A stretch of 64,000 nucleotides of DNA from NCBI GenBank assembly GCA_017472305.1, contig JAFUQP010000012.1, forward strand, positions 1 to 64,000, written 5' to 3'. Every line of letters begins with the position of its first letter. The first letter of the stretch is position 1. Positions 16,501 to 25,126 of the stretch are shown here, piece by piece. Under the pieces are notes generated by a model. That model saw nothing but the letters and a program-made list of their open reading frames with translations. It was not told the origin of the DNA and searched no databases. The position numbers and the translations under genes are program-made. The stretch is from Clostridia bacterium (GTDB lineage: Bacteria > Bacillota > Clostridia > Oscillospirales > CAG-272).

Positions 16501-19500
16501 TCTTGAGATTGTAAGTAGCGGCGGCGAAAAATTCCTTTGCATTTACGCCGCGCCCACGGGAATGAGCGACCTTGAAATCGGCAACGTTGCTATTCCTCTC
16601 GGGGAAAACCATAAGCTGCGAATCGAATACTACGACGACGCAAGAATAGCTCTTTTCTACCTTGACTCAAATCTTTTGGCAAGCTGCGACGTGCTGTGTC
16701 AGGATGCAAAGAGATACACCGTAGGAAAGGTTCTCTTAAGCTTTACCTCGAGGGCATCTCTTACTCTTGACAACGCCGTTTGCGAAAAGACGAAGAAGAG
16801 CTTCGAGGCGGCAACAAGGCCGAACACCGAATCGGTAATATACGACTTCGATGACGGTCTGAACGTAGAAACCGCCGGTAACGCATCTATACTCGGAGGC
16901 GCAAACAAGTACTTAAGTCTTGGAAAGGACTCCTCGGTAATCTTCCCCGTAACCGAGCGAAGCGTTATAACCAACCTTATCAGCTTCAGCGCGAATATGT
17001 CAATCAGCTCCTCGGGAGATGCAGGATATCTTCTCAGCTTCGTTGACAAGGACGGAAAGACTGTAATTGCATTTGAAATAAGAATTAAGGACCAGCGGGC
17101 GTCTGTTCACGAGGTAACCGCTAAGGGCACATATTCCGACCCGCTCTGCTACGTTACAAAAGGAAGCACGGCAGAGGTTTCCATTCTTTACTATCCTCTG
17201 CGCGATATAATTTATATTATATGGAACGGCAGAACGCTTGCAAGCACGAGTCTTGCTTACAGCGAGGAAAACAAGCTTCTGTTGCCCACAGAGCTGAGGA
17301 TAGAAGCACTTGACGGAAAGGGAGCTCTCACTCTCGACAACGTAAGAGCTGAAACCACAAGCGAAAGCTTTACCGAAAGAGAGGTTCAGCCTACTGAAAA
17401 CGTCGAGGATAAGAGTAATATTCTTACGTACGAAGGCTCTTCAAACAGAAACGTTCCGAAGCCGGTTACTATGAGTCTTCTTTCATCGGGTGCTTCCTAT
17501 GCGGTTCGCGAGATGTTCAAAAACGGAGCGTATTCAAAGGCTCTTCAGTTCAGCACTCGCCCCGGCAGACAGGACGCATTGAACTTTGCTCTTATGTCAA
17601 AGGCGGACGGCTACAACGCAACCGTATTTGAAACCGATTTCAAATTCACCTTCAAGCCAAATAAGATTACAAGCTTCCAGATATTCCTTGAAACCGGCAA
17701 CAGTGCGGCTTATATAATCAACCTCAGCAAGGACGGCAACAGCATAGTCTTCTCCGACCTCTCCTCTCTCGGTGAGGTAAGGCACAGAGGCTCTAACAAA
17801 ACGATTGCAAATCCCGAAGAGTGGCACAGCCTTCGCATAGAGTACTACAACGGCACAAGAGATACTATGAGAATAAAGACCTATATCGACGGCGAGCTTG
17901 TTCGAGTCAGCAACATCTTCGGCGGAAGCGAGGTAAGCGGAAGAGAGCCTATGTCGCTTATAACCCAGGCGCGCTTTATGTCTTACGGTGACACCTACGC
18001 TGACCTTTATCTCGACAACACCTCGCTTATTCAGACCAATCTGGAATGTAAAAACGACCCGCTCACAGACTCCTTCGCTCCTATCGAGCCGAGTCCCGAC
18101 GTCCCTGACGTTCCCGACGAGCCCGATGAGCCCGACGTGCCTGACGAGCCCGATGAGCCCGACGTTCCCGATACACCTGTCGAGGTGCCGAAAAACGCGA
18201 TTACCTTTGAGGACGACACGCTCGGCGAGCTTCCCGAGAAGGTTAAATCGAATAAGAACGACTCCTACTCCTACATTTCGGTAGTTTCCGACCCGAGAAA
18301 CGCCGCGGAAAAGGTGCTTAAGTTCTACAAGGCGAACACCACGCCAAGCGACCCCACCTACACAAAGAGCTGGCCCGTCGTTACTATTCCGAGAACCACG
18401 GCTTCAGATAATCACAACGTAACGGTATTTGAAGCGGACGTCTATATCGAATACATAGAGGGCCGTCTTGATACCACCTACCAGTTCTACCTTGGAGCGA
18501 AGTCGAATCCCGCCTACTCATTCAGAATGAACCTGACGAAGGACCATTTTAGCTTTATCGACAGCTCAAATGACACCTCGGGTATCTCAAGCTCTGCTAT
18601 TGCTACGGCATCTATCCCCGGCACATGGTTCAATCTCCGAATAGAGTTCTTTGAGGGCGACCAGAACACGGCGAAAATCATGGTTTATATGGACAATGCC
18701 CTGATTTACGTATCACGTAACTTCTACGGCCCGAAGAGCACCGACGCACAGGGCACGAAGTACTCGGTGAACAACAATATAACCGAGTTCTGCATTACAA
18801 CCTGGGGCGACACGCAGGGCATCATGCTTCTGGACAACGTTTCGCTTGTCGAAACAACTCTTGATTATCCCACCGCACCCGCAGGCGCTCCCACAGGAAA
18901 GGTTTACCCGAAGACGGAAAGCAAGGACTTTGACGTTAAGGTTCTTCCCGTCAAGGGCGGCGCAAACGGCATTATCACTCTTAACACCGATATTTCCGCA
19001 GACAAGCAGACTATAACCGTTCTTGACAGAATAGCGGCAAAGTACGACCTCAAGGCGGATATTGCGGTTGTTATCGATAACCTTATGGAAGAAGCGGGCA
19101 TTGGTACTAACACCGAAGAAAAGACGCCGAACGAGGAGATAATCTCCTTCTTAAGGGCGAAGCTTGCGGCAGGCCGTCTTAAGATTATGAACCACGGCTT
19201 GACACACGTATTCTGGGCAGACACCGAAACGGGAGAGAATATCGATTGGGACTTCCTCGAGCGCGAGTTTATCGGCTCAAAGGAGCTGCTTCGTACGCTC
19301 TTCCCGGGTCAGAACGTACACACCTTTGTCCTTCCCGGCTATGCATGGATCGTTAGTATGCACGGCGAGCAGATCTACGACGAGGTTTACGTGCTGTTAA
19401 AGGAGCACTACATAGCCGACAGATACTACGGCGGAACAGCCGCAAACATCTATGACTGGAGCTGGGAAAAGACACCCGCCCATCAGATACTCCCCGATAA

Positions 19501-20101
19501 CGATGCTCAGACCTTTGCGGTAATCGACAGCGTGGCAAGAGGCGACGGCAGATTTGCAAACCTCTTCCTCTACCACCTCGACGAGGACGCAAACTTCGAC
19601 AGCGGAGCAACTAACGGCGGCACCGAAACCTACTTCTACCAGCGCGAGTCAAGGCTTGATGCTATCTGCAAGAGAATAGCATCTTACGTCGAAACGGGTG
19701 CGGTATGGCAGACCAACTACGAGGATGCTATGCTCTATCTTCGCGAGGCAGAAAACGCAACCGTTTCCATCACCCGAGGCGAAAACATAACCATAGTTCT
19801 CGAGGACGGTCTTGATGACGAAATCTACAGCTATCCTCTCTCGGTAAGAGTTCAGCTTGACGAGAGCTACGAGGCAGTAAAGGTCACCCAGAACGGCAAG
19901 GTAAGCTACGCTATCGTAAAGGCGCAGAACGGTATTTACTTTGCAGACCTTGACGTAGTTCCCGACAGCTCTGAGGCTGTGGTTGAAAAGGTTGCCCTCG
20001 AGGACGTTCCCGAGGAATTCCTTCCCACCTCTCCCGACTCCGACACCGACGAAACTATGGACTTCGGCGGAAGCGACATAGACAACTCTGCATGGTCTTA
20101 A
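13526..20101 (+). CDS. Giant multidomain surface lipoprotein (helical domain, LamG-like repeats, deacetylase-like domain)
   Basis: A 2191-residue exported lipoprotein: hydrophobic signal and lipobox FLFSC near residue 22. Residues about 200-655 form a helical domain shared with the next gene (LYDPETGGFYYSNSGRN, FLPDIEST). Then come about five jelly-roll LamG-like units, each opening with a YDFEDD-type strand, roughly at 668-875, 901-1090, 1104-1285, 1296-1510 and 1558-1780. An Asp/Pro/Glu linker lies at about 1521-1553. Residues about 1808-2071 resemble a NodB-type polysaccharide deacetylase: motif 1 is altered (TLNTDI), with NHGLTH and FVLPGYAW in place of the H-x3-H and R-x-PG motifs. The tail GGSDIDNSAWS is echoed in the 51-residue protein at 21365. 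AAAGGAG precedes the ATG. Likely role: binding and processing of a plant or host glycan at the cell surface. Confidence 0.9.
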   Translation: MKRNLLIFLIIISSMIMFLFSCRVGKDDTGNNGGEDNPSQGDTGTATPEEATFDIGEAVSIVMPDGRFSLAADLKDGLYSALGVMPSVLSESQNTGSNELFIGRCDTPLSNKAYSLLERYESVEDSDSAYTVRVLVYSDAKSVAIAYSDCDSSIDYSAQVIKKALSLFKEDYVKQNQAIDFKRGLSKMYVFDGLEEQERLDSERQNAAWNLILTQADEETVEALKDMYTLFSPEMLEWLADLYDPETGGFYYSNSGRNSEGFLPDIESTSQVIDILRLSGALDSYGGDPARALPDWLKKQLVAFIKERQDPNGYFYHPQWTRDMVDARISRRSRDLTKALTLLSYLDAKPTYDVLDVEGDGRLADGSPIGFNKPMSYSKVTEPIRHESATLAVSAVMPTSGAAVPSHIASKEAFESYLYGLDIKNNSYTIGNDLASQAAEIKARDEYLESVGADYRLKDILQDWLFKNCYETTGHWSPYANYDGLNGFMKISAACSSLRIPLKYPEAAARSAIDAITTDEYNLTVCYAYNTWFSINNIINILNTCHPEDEAERIIASIRQTLRENAPELVLATLKKQAIFLRDDGSFSYNETQTSSTSQGMPVAVPGTLEGDVNATLICLADTCYQMFSALDYSMPPIFGQADFIRFVDRVEKLGAIVKEEEKITVAEADFDDERVGDTTSSLKISSDTDSTFKVIKDTRAAHKGGNVLEFNATAGGGKRVRLPMDLSANPLSHCYVFEGEFNFKSAPTGMFATLQVGPNCYLISFAMYDGTVYLYEQTSDGANSQITDLKTGIPLGTWFDIKVEFYYTATADDVRIKLYVDGELISVSDRFYDRDGEKLDGGTPTVESRFEGTDFFVYSYYGAKILLDNWACYKKAQQYIPESDPDNQPKFNVDCPDRSITVYDFEDDTAGSLPSSVNALGEAEVISGADGKKLSVSGISTVSLPVNIRGAGANATSVEFDLNVATLSEGKIFDIAFAEDGVAPHDVVKYNLEIVSSGGEKFLCIYAAPTGMSDLEIGNVAIPLGENHKLRIEYYDDARIALFYLDSNLLASCDVLCQDAKRYTVGKVLLSFTSRASLTLDNAVCEKTKKSFEAATRPNTESVIYDFDDGLNVETAGNASILGGANKYLSLGKDSSVIFPVTERSVITNLISFSANMSISSSGDAGYLLSFVDKDGKTVIAFEIRIKDQRASVHEVTAKGTYSDPLCYVTKGSTAEVSILYYPLRDIIYIIWNGRTLASTSLAYSEENKLLLPTELRIEALDGKGALTLDNVRAETTSESFTEREVQPTENVEDKSNILTYEGSSNRNVPKPVTMSLLSSGASYAVREMFKNGAYSKALQFSTRPGRQDALNFALMSKADGYNATVFETDFKFTFKPNKITSFQIFLETGNSAAYIINLSKDGNSIVFSDLSSLGEVRHRGSNKTIANPEEWHSLRIEYYNGTRDTMRIKTYIDGELVRVSNIFGGSEVSGREPMSLITQARFMSYGDTYADLYLDNTSLIQTNLECKNDPLTDSFAPIEPSPDVPDVPDEPDEPDVPDEPDEPDVPDTPVEVPKNAITFEDDTLGELPEKVKSNKNDSYSYISVVSDPRNAAEKVLKFYKANTTPSDPTYTKSWPVVTIPRTTASDNHNVTVFEADVYIEYIEGRLDTTYQFYLGAKSNPAYSFRMNLTKDHFSFIDSSNDTSGISSSAIATASIPGTWFNLRIEFFEGDQNTAKIMVYMDNALIYVSRNFYGPKSTDAQGTKYSVNNNITEFCITTWGDTQGIMLLDNVSLVETTLDYPTAPAGAPTGKVYPKTESKDFDVKVLPVKGGANGIITLNTDISADKQTITVLDRIAAKYDLKADIAVVIDNLMEEAGIGTNTEEKTPNEEIISFLRAKLAAGRLKIMNHGLTHVFWADTETGENIDWDFLEREFIGSKELLRTLFPGQNVHTFVLPGYAWIVSMHGEQIYDEVYVLLKEHYIADRYYGGTAANIYDWSWEKTPAHQILPDNDAQTFAVIDSVARGDGRFANLFLYHLDEDANFDSGATNGGTETYFYQRESRLDAICKRIASYVETGAVWQTNYEDAMLYLREAENATVSITRGENITIVLEDGLDDEIYSYPLSVRVQLDESYEAVKVTQNGKVSYAIVKAQNGIYFADLDVVPDSSEAVVEKVALEDVPEEFLPTSPDSDTDETMDFGGSDIDNSAWS
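18098..18176 (+). repeat. In-frame minisatellite encoding a D/E/P linker
   Basis: A GC-rich tandem repeat built on units such as CCCGACGAGCCCGATGAG. It encodes VPDEPDEPDVPDEPDEPD, an extended acidic linker between the fourth and fifth LamG-like domains. Copy number could vary by slippage without changing frame. Confidence 0.75.
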
Positions 20102-20116
20102 CGCGAGGTAAAGAAA

Positions 20117-21346
20117 ATGATTAAAAACACAGACCCAAGATGGAAGTCACTCGAGGACGCGGTGTCCTCGAGAGGCGCCGACGGCAAAGCCTTTGTAAAG
20201 GAGCTTAAGGAGCTGTATTCGATATTCGAACCGCAGTTTGCAAATTGGCTCGGCTCCCTTTACGACAAAGAGGTAGGCGGATTTTACTTCTCGGCTTCGG
20301 GAAGAGATAACCCCGAGTTTCTTCCCGATATAGAAAGCACCTATCAGGCAACAAACACCCTTTACTCCATAGGCTTTATTGACAGCGCCGAGGAGCTGCC
20401 AAGCGAAATGCGCGAAAAAATTATCGCCTTCGTCTGTTCGCTCCAAAGCCCCGAGGACGGATACATCTATCATCCCCAATGGGATTACAGCGACCCCGAA
20501 TGGCGCCACCGCAATTCAAGGCTCGGCAGAGATATGATGTGGGCGGTATCAATGGAAAGGGAGCTTAATTTCAAGCTCCCCTACCCCACCGCAAACGACC
20601 GCCTTTCGGGTAATGCCGAAGAAAAAAAGACGACGCTGCCCGAGCATCTGCTCTCAAAGGAGGCGTTTGTTTCCTATCTCAACTCCTTCGATTGGGAAAA
20701 GGACGCTTACTTTGCAGGAAATATGATGGCAGCCCAGTCAGCACAGGTTCTTGCGGCAGGACTTGCAGACTGTGCCGCAGAGTTCCTTGGCAGGATACAG
20801 AACAAGGAAACGGGACTTTGGGGTATTTACTCCGGCTATGATGCCGTAAACGCGCTTCTCAAAATTGCCGCGTTTTACAGTGCAATAAAAAAGCCGCTCC
20901 CCAACGCAAAGAAAGCGGCACGCGAGACTATGAAGATAGTATCCGCGGAAATTGATATCGAAAGAGCAACCTGTTGCTGGCAGTACAACGTTTGGTTTGC
21001 TTTGCAATATCTAATCGGTAATCTTCGTAAATGCGGAGCTGCCGAGGAGGCGGACGGCATCGTCAGAGAGCTTCTTTGCACCTCTCCCGAGGCTATCCGC
21101 TCGACAAAGGAAAAGCTTCTGATGCTGAAGCACACCGACGGCTCGTTCCTCTATATGAGGGGCAAGTCCGGAGGAAGGTCGCAGGGCGCGCCTGTAGGCC
21201 TTCCCGGAATTGTCGAGGGCACGGTAAACTCCTCGGTAATCTGTATTCACAGAACGGTCGAAGCAATGATGGCGACCTTCGAGCTTCCGATGCTGCCGAT
21301 ATACGATAAAAACGATTTTGCAAGCTTTTTAAATTCCATCAAATAA
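20117..21346 (+). CDS. Cytoplasmic paralogue of the surface protein's N-terminal helical domain
   Basis: A 409-residue protein without signal peptide. It aligns along its length with residues about 200-655 of the protein upstream: LYDKEVGGFYFSASGRD against LYDPETGGFYYSNSGRN, FLPDIEST in both, and SQGAPVGLPGIVEGTVN against SQGMPVAVPGTLEGDVN. The pattern of repeated helices with WALQY and aromatic glycine loops suggests an alpha/alpha toroid like those of many glycoside hydrolases and lyases. No catalytic residue can be named. It starts 15 bases after the giant gene, in one operon. Function not recognised. Confidence 0.85.
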   Translation: MIKNTDPRWKSLEDAVSSRGADGKAFVKELKELYSIFEPQFANWLGSLYDKEVGGFYFSASGRDNPEFLPDIESTYQATNTLYSIGFIDSAEELPSEMREKIIAFVCSLQSPEDGYIYHPQWDYSDPEWRHRNSRLGRDMMWAVSMERELNFKLPYPTANDRLSGNAEEKKTTLPEHLLSKEAFVSYLNSFDWEKDAYFAGNMMAAQSAQVLAAGLADCAAEFLGRIQNKETGLWGIYSGYDAVNALLKIAAFYSAIKKPLPNAKKAARETMKIVSAEIDIERATCCWQYNVWFALQYLIGNLRKCGAAEEADGIVRELLCTSPEAIRSTKEKLLMLKHTDGSFLYMRGKSGGRSQGAPVGLPGIVEGTVNSSVICIHRTVEAMMATFELPMLPIYDKNDFASFLNSIK

Positions 21347-21364
21347 GAAAGGAGTATTGATAAA

Positions 21365-21520
21365 ATGTCAAACATTTCAGAGATGAAAAAGAGCAAGTAT
21401 TTTTCTCCTGAGCTAGAGGTTACTCTATTCCTTGACAAGGATATAGTTACAGCCTCAAACCAAGGCACCTCCGACGGCAGTTATGACGGTTCAGACGTTG
21501 ACCATTCCGCGTGGACCTAA
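21365..21520 (+). CDS. 51-residue protein with C-terminal GSDVDHSAWT tail
   Basis: A short frame with its own ribosome site (AAAGGAG, ten bases before ATG), set in an operon with 18 bases before it and 25 after. It begins MSNISEMKKSKYFSPELEV and has no signal peptide. The tail GSDVDHSAWT matches the tail GSDIDNSAWS of the 2191-residue lipoprotein two genes upstream: seven of ten residues identical, the rest similar. From memory, short gut-Clostridia proteins of the pattern Y-x2-P-E-x-E-x3-F-x3-D-I-x-T are common and uncharacterised. It could be a processed peptide, an anchor or assembly partner. Function unknown. Confidence 0.7.
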   Translation: MSNISEMKKSKYFSPELEVTLFLDKDIVTASNQGTSDGSYDGSDVDHSAWT

Positions 21521-21545
21521 GCATTTTATTCAATAGGAGGCAAAA

Positions 21546-22934
21546 ATGAAACACACTAAATCAGGTGTCGAGGACCTGAAAATTGCTTATATAGGCGGCG
21601 GCTCGCGTGGTTGGGCGTGGACGCTTATGAGCGACCTTGCAACCGCGGGCGACCTCAGCGGAACGGTTGCCCTCTATGACATCGACTACGAAGCCGCAAA
21701 ATGGAACGAGATAGTCGGCAAAAGGTTCACAACTCACCCTAAAGCAAAATCCCGCTTTGAATACAAAGCATACGAAAGCATCGACGAGGCGCTATCCGGC
21801 GCCGACTTCGTCATAATCTCTATTTTGCCCGCCACCTTTGACGAGATGGAGAGCGACGTTCATACACCCGAAAAGTACGGTATATATCAATCGGTCGGCG
21901 ACACCACGGGCCCCGGCGGAATTATCAGAGCACTTCGTACCGTTCCTATGATAGAATACATAGCGAAAAAGATCGAAGAAAACTGCCCCGAGGCATGGGT
22001 TATCAACTACACCAACCCCATGACGGTCATCGTAAAGACGCTTTACTCGGTATTCCCGAAAATCAAGGCGTTCGGCTGTTGCCATGAGGTCTTCGGAACA
22101 CAGAAGTTACTCGCCTATATGCTGAAAACCGAGTATGGACACGACAAGATACCCCTCAAGGAGATCAAGTGCAACGTTGTAGGCGTAAACCACTTCACCT
22201 GGCTTACCGAGGCGAAATATAAGAACATCGACCTCTTCCCTCTTTACAAGGAATTTGCCGATAAGTATTACTTCGAAGGCTACAACGAATCCGCAGACGA
22301 CAACTGGATGACCACCGACCTTCTATGCTACAACCGTGTTAAGTTTGAGCTCTTCCGCCGTTACGGCTATATTGCCGCGGCAGGCGACCGCCATCTCGCG
22401 GAATTCTGCGAGGGCAGCTGGTTCTTGAAGAGCCCCGAGCAGGTCAAGGAGTGGAAATACACGCTCACTCCCGTATCTAACAGAAAAGAAGGTCTTGTGA
22501 AGCTGCTTGAAAAGAGCAGACAGCTCAGAGAAGGTGAGCTCGAGCCCCAGATTGGAGATAGCGGAGAGGAAGGTGTTCAGCAGATACGCGCACTGCTCGG
22601 TCTTTCCGAGATGGTGACAAACGTAAACATACCGAACTACGGTCAGATCCCCAATCTGCCTATCGGTGCCGTTGTTGAAACGAATGCACGCTTTACCTCG
22701 GATACACTCACTCCGATGTTCGCAGGTGAAATTCCCATCGAAATCCACCCCCTTATCACTAGGATTGTCGGTGAGCAGGAGCTTGTTGTAAAGGCGGCAC
22801 TTGAGCGCGACCTTGAAAAGGCATTCGTTGCTTTTATGAACGACCCTCTCGTAAACCTCACAAAGGAAGATGCGAGAGCCTTGTTCGACGAAATGGTTGA
22901 AAACACCAAGGAATATTTAAAGGAATACTTTTAA
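21546..22934 (+). CDS. GH4 glycosidase, alpha-galacturonidase/alpha-galactosidase type
   Basis: A 462-residue NAD- and Mn-dependent glycosidase of family 4, cytoplasmic. The dinucleotide site is AYIGGGSRGW. The family motifs GDTTGPGGIIRALRTVP, NYTNPM, CCHEVFG (metal Cys) and GVNHFTW (metal His) are all present in order. The GDTTGPGG stretch is closer to LplD-type alpha-galacturonidases than to 6-phospho-glucosidases. A galacturonide substrate would fit the keto-deoxy sugar-acid kinase and aldolase nearby, pointing to pectin or rhamnogalacturonan use. AGGAGG precedes the ATG. Confidence 0.92.
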   Translation: MKHTKSGVEDLKIAYIGGGSRGWAWTLMSDLATAGDLSGTVALYDIDYEAAKWNEIVGKRFTTHPKAKSRFEYKAYESIDEALSGADFVIISILPATFDEMESDVHTPEKYGIYQSVGDTTGPGGIIRALRTVPMIEYIAKKIEENCPEAWVINYTNPMTVIVKTLYSVFPKIKAFGCCHEVFGTQKLLAYMLKTEYGHDKIPLKEIKCNVVGVNHFTWLTEAKYKNIDLFPLYKEFADKYYFEGYNESADDNWMTTDLLCYNRVKFELFRRYGYIAAAGDRHLAEFCEGSWFLKSPEQVKEWKYTLTPVSNRKEGLVKLLEKSRQLREGELEPQIGDSGEEGVQQIRALLGLSEMVTNVNIPNYGQIPNLPIGAVVETNARFTSDTLTPMFAGEIPIEIHPLITRIVGEQELVVKAALERDLEKAFVAFMNDPLVNLTKEDARALFDEMVENTKEYLKEYF

Positions 22935-22990
22935 TTTTTAGTTAGATTATTTTTAAAACAATATATCAAACAAAGGAAAGGTATTAAAAA

Positions 22991-25066
22991 ATGAAAAACA
23001 GAAAGCTTTCAAAAATTTGCCTTTTGACAATAGCCTTGGCTATGCTCATCACGGCAATCGTGGGTATTTCCGTTCACGCGGAAGATGCTCCCGAAGCTCC
23101 CGAAATCGTTAGTAAAAACGTTTCTTACGAGGGTGCGCTCCACCTCTACTACGCAATCCCCGTAACCGATGCGGTAACCGCTGACAACACCGTTGTTAAG
23201 GTTTACAAGACAAATCCCGACACCGATGCTTCCGCAGAGCTTATCGGTACTTATTCGGGTGAAGAAGAGTACATCACGATGCTTGGCGGCAACTTCATCG
23301 TTGTAAGAACCGGCGGCGTTCCCGCAAAGAATATCGCCGACTACGCTTACGCTCAGCCCGTTTCAGGCGGCGTTGTAGGAAAGGCAGTTCGATACAGCGT
23401 TGCCGAGTATCTCTACGAGCGCCTTTACGTTGCTGATAACGCCACCGACGTTCAGAAAAAGCTCTACAACTCAACCCTTCAGTACGGTATTGACGCACAG
23501 GCGGCTCTCGCCCCCGCGGCAACTCCGATAACCGATTACAATTACGTATACGCAAAGGACGCAACCCTTGATGCAGAGGGCAACGTGTCCGGCCTTTACC
23601 TCGACGGCGCAACGCTTACTCTTACCTGCACCGCAGAGGGCATTCTTGAGGGCTGGAAGCTCAAGACTCTCGGTGATGACGGCGAGTTTGCCGCTTCTAC
23701 TCAGACCTCTAATACTCTTACCGTAAACGCTACCACAATTATCTCACCCGACATCTTTGTGCGCGAGAACAAGGGCGAAACCTTTGATAAGGCATTCAAG
23801 GACAGCGCTTACGAGAACGTGCTCCTTCCCGATGCGGCTGATTATAAGTACAGCGACTTTATCTATGCCAACAAGGGAACCTCCGCAGAGCACGCACAGG
23901 TTATGTTCGGCGTTGTGAAAGATCCTACGGACGCTACGAACAGAGTTCTCCGTCTTACCAAGGACAGCACAACAGGTTCAACCTATGCTCCTAACCTTTA
24001 CGTTAACGCTCCCAGCGCAACAACGTTCGATACCTTCGTATTTGAATCCGACTTCTATTTCGATTACTACGATAAGACGGGTGAGTGGGAAAAGGTTATG
24101 CAGGTAGACCTTATGAACGGAAGCACCATAGGCGCATCCGTACTTCTCTCCCCTCTTGGCGGTTCGGACAGAACTAATATTGCCGTAAGAGTTCTCGGAA
24201 AAAATTCCGACGGCACATCCATATCGACCGGTTATGAAACCATAACAGGTGTAACTGCTGAGTGCAGCTGGTTCAACGCAAGAATTGAGTATCAGATTCT
24301 CGATGCTTCGACAAGTTCTACGGAAACAAGAGTTTACATTAACGGTACTCTTGTAAAGACTGTTAACTATGTAAACAACGAAACTCCTCAGCTTAATATC
24401 ACTAGAGCTCACGTGTCTACCGGATATGGCATGTTTGGTGAGTTCTATATGGATAACGTTGTATGTCAGAAGGTGGTCTATGCAGACGAATCCCGTCCTG
24501 TGTACGACTTCAGTGAAGATGAGCTTCCCGCTGGCGTTACTCTCACCGGTGACTTCAAGGTGAACAAGGGTCAGCTTGTAGCAAGCACCACTATCGGCAG
24601 TGTTGACACCGCAACGTTTGCTCCTACCGAAACTCAAGAGGGTGACTTCAACACCGTAGTTTGGTCGGCTGACATAAACGCTACTCCCACGGCAAATCAG
24701 AACGGTAAGTTTTCTGAAATTGCGTTCTATGACGAAAACGGTAATTGCTTTACGTTCCATATTATGTTCAGAAACAGTGTTGGTGCAGGAATGTATTTCA
24801 GATCAGTTACCTACGGTTGCGAGGTTGCGAGCATAATGCCTCCCGCAGGAACCGAATTCAATCTCCGTCTTGAATACTATCTCGCAGACGGTGTGGCAAA
24901 GGTTGACGTTTATGTAAACGGAGTACTTTCAGGTACAATATCCGATGCAAATCAGCCGAACGTTGCTACCGACGGCACTAAGGTTGAGTTCAAACTTCGT
25001 GAGGGCGATTCTCAGGACGTAACTCTCGACAACGTAAGACTCTACAAGATAAACAAGGACAGATAA
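22991..25066 (+). CDS. Secreted protein with surface module and LamG-like domains
   Basis: A 691-residue exported protein with a cleavable signal (cut after SVHA near residue 30). Residues about 40-175 match the C-terminal module of the secreted GH43 protein at 27552-31091: both have a beta-rich start and a helix reading YSVAEYLYERLYV / YSVKRYAEAIMKN, then LYNSTLQYGIDAQAAL / LLGAMLNYGANVQKY. Two LamG-like jelly rolls follow (about 270-495 and 505-690), resembling those of the giant lipoprotein. Last gene of the operon, closed by a strong terminator. Probably a glycan-binding surface component; it has no recognisable enzyme domain. Confidence 0.85.
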   Translation: MKNRKLSKICLLTIALAMLITAIVGISVHAEDAPEAPEIVSKNVSYEGALHLYYAIPVTDAVTADNTVVKVYKTNPDTDASAELIGTYSGEEEYITMLGGNFIVVRTGGVPAKNIADYAYAQPVSGGVVGKAVRYSVAEYLYERLYVADNATDVQKKLYNSTLQYGIDAQAALAPAATPITDYNYVYAKDATLDAEGNVSGLYLDGATLTLTCTAEGILEGWKLKTLGDDGEFAASTQTSNTLTVNATTIISPDIFVRENKGETFDKAFKDSAYENVLLPDAADYKYSDFIYANKGTSAEHAQVMFGVVKDPTDATNRVLRLTKDSTTGSTYAPNLYVNAPSATTFDTFVFESDFYFDYYDKTGEWEKVMQVDLMNGSTIGASVLLSPLGGSDRTNIAVRVLGKNSDGTSISTGYETITGVTAECSWFNARIEYQILDASTSSTETRVYINGTLVKTVNYVNNETPQLNITRAHVSTGYGMFGEFYMDNVVCQKVVYADESRPVYDFSEDELPAGVTLTGDFKVNKGQLVASTTIGSVDTATFAPTETQEGDFNTVVWSADINATPTANQNGKFSEIAFYDENGNCFTFHIMFRNSVGAGMYFRSVTYGCEVASIMPPAGTEFNLRLEYYLADGVAKVDVYVNGVLSGTISDANQPNVATDGTKVEFKLREGDSQDVTLDNVRLYKINKDR

Positions 25067-25086
25067 TCAGCGAAAGATAAATTTAA

Positions 25087-25115
25087 GCCCGAGGCAAATC
25101 GCCTCGGGCTTTTTT
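25087..25115 (+). terminator. Rho-independent terminator of surface-protein operon
   Basis: GCCCGAGGC (25087-25095) and GCCTCGGGC (25101-25109) form a perfect stem followed by six T. Confidence 0.95.
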
Positions 25116-25126
25116 ACTGTAAAAAA

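Noticed and set aside
18031..18219. Minus-strand Gly/Ser-rich frame opposite the D/E/P linker
   Set aside because: It is the reverse reading of the minisatellite and has no start context.
13526..20101. Cellulosomal dockerin or sortase-anchored protein
   Set aside because: There is no LPxTG with hydrophobic tail and no paired dockerin calcium loops; the N-terminal lipobox explains anchoring.
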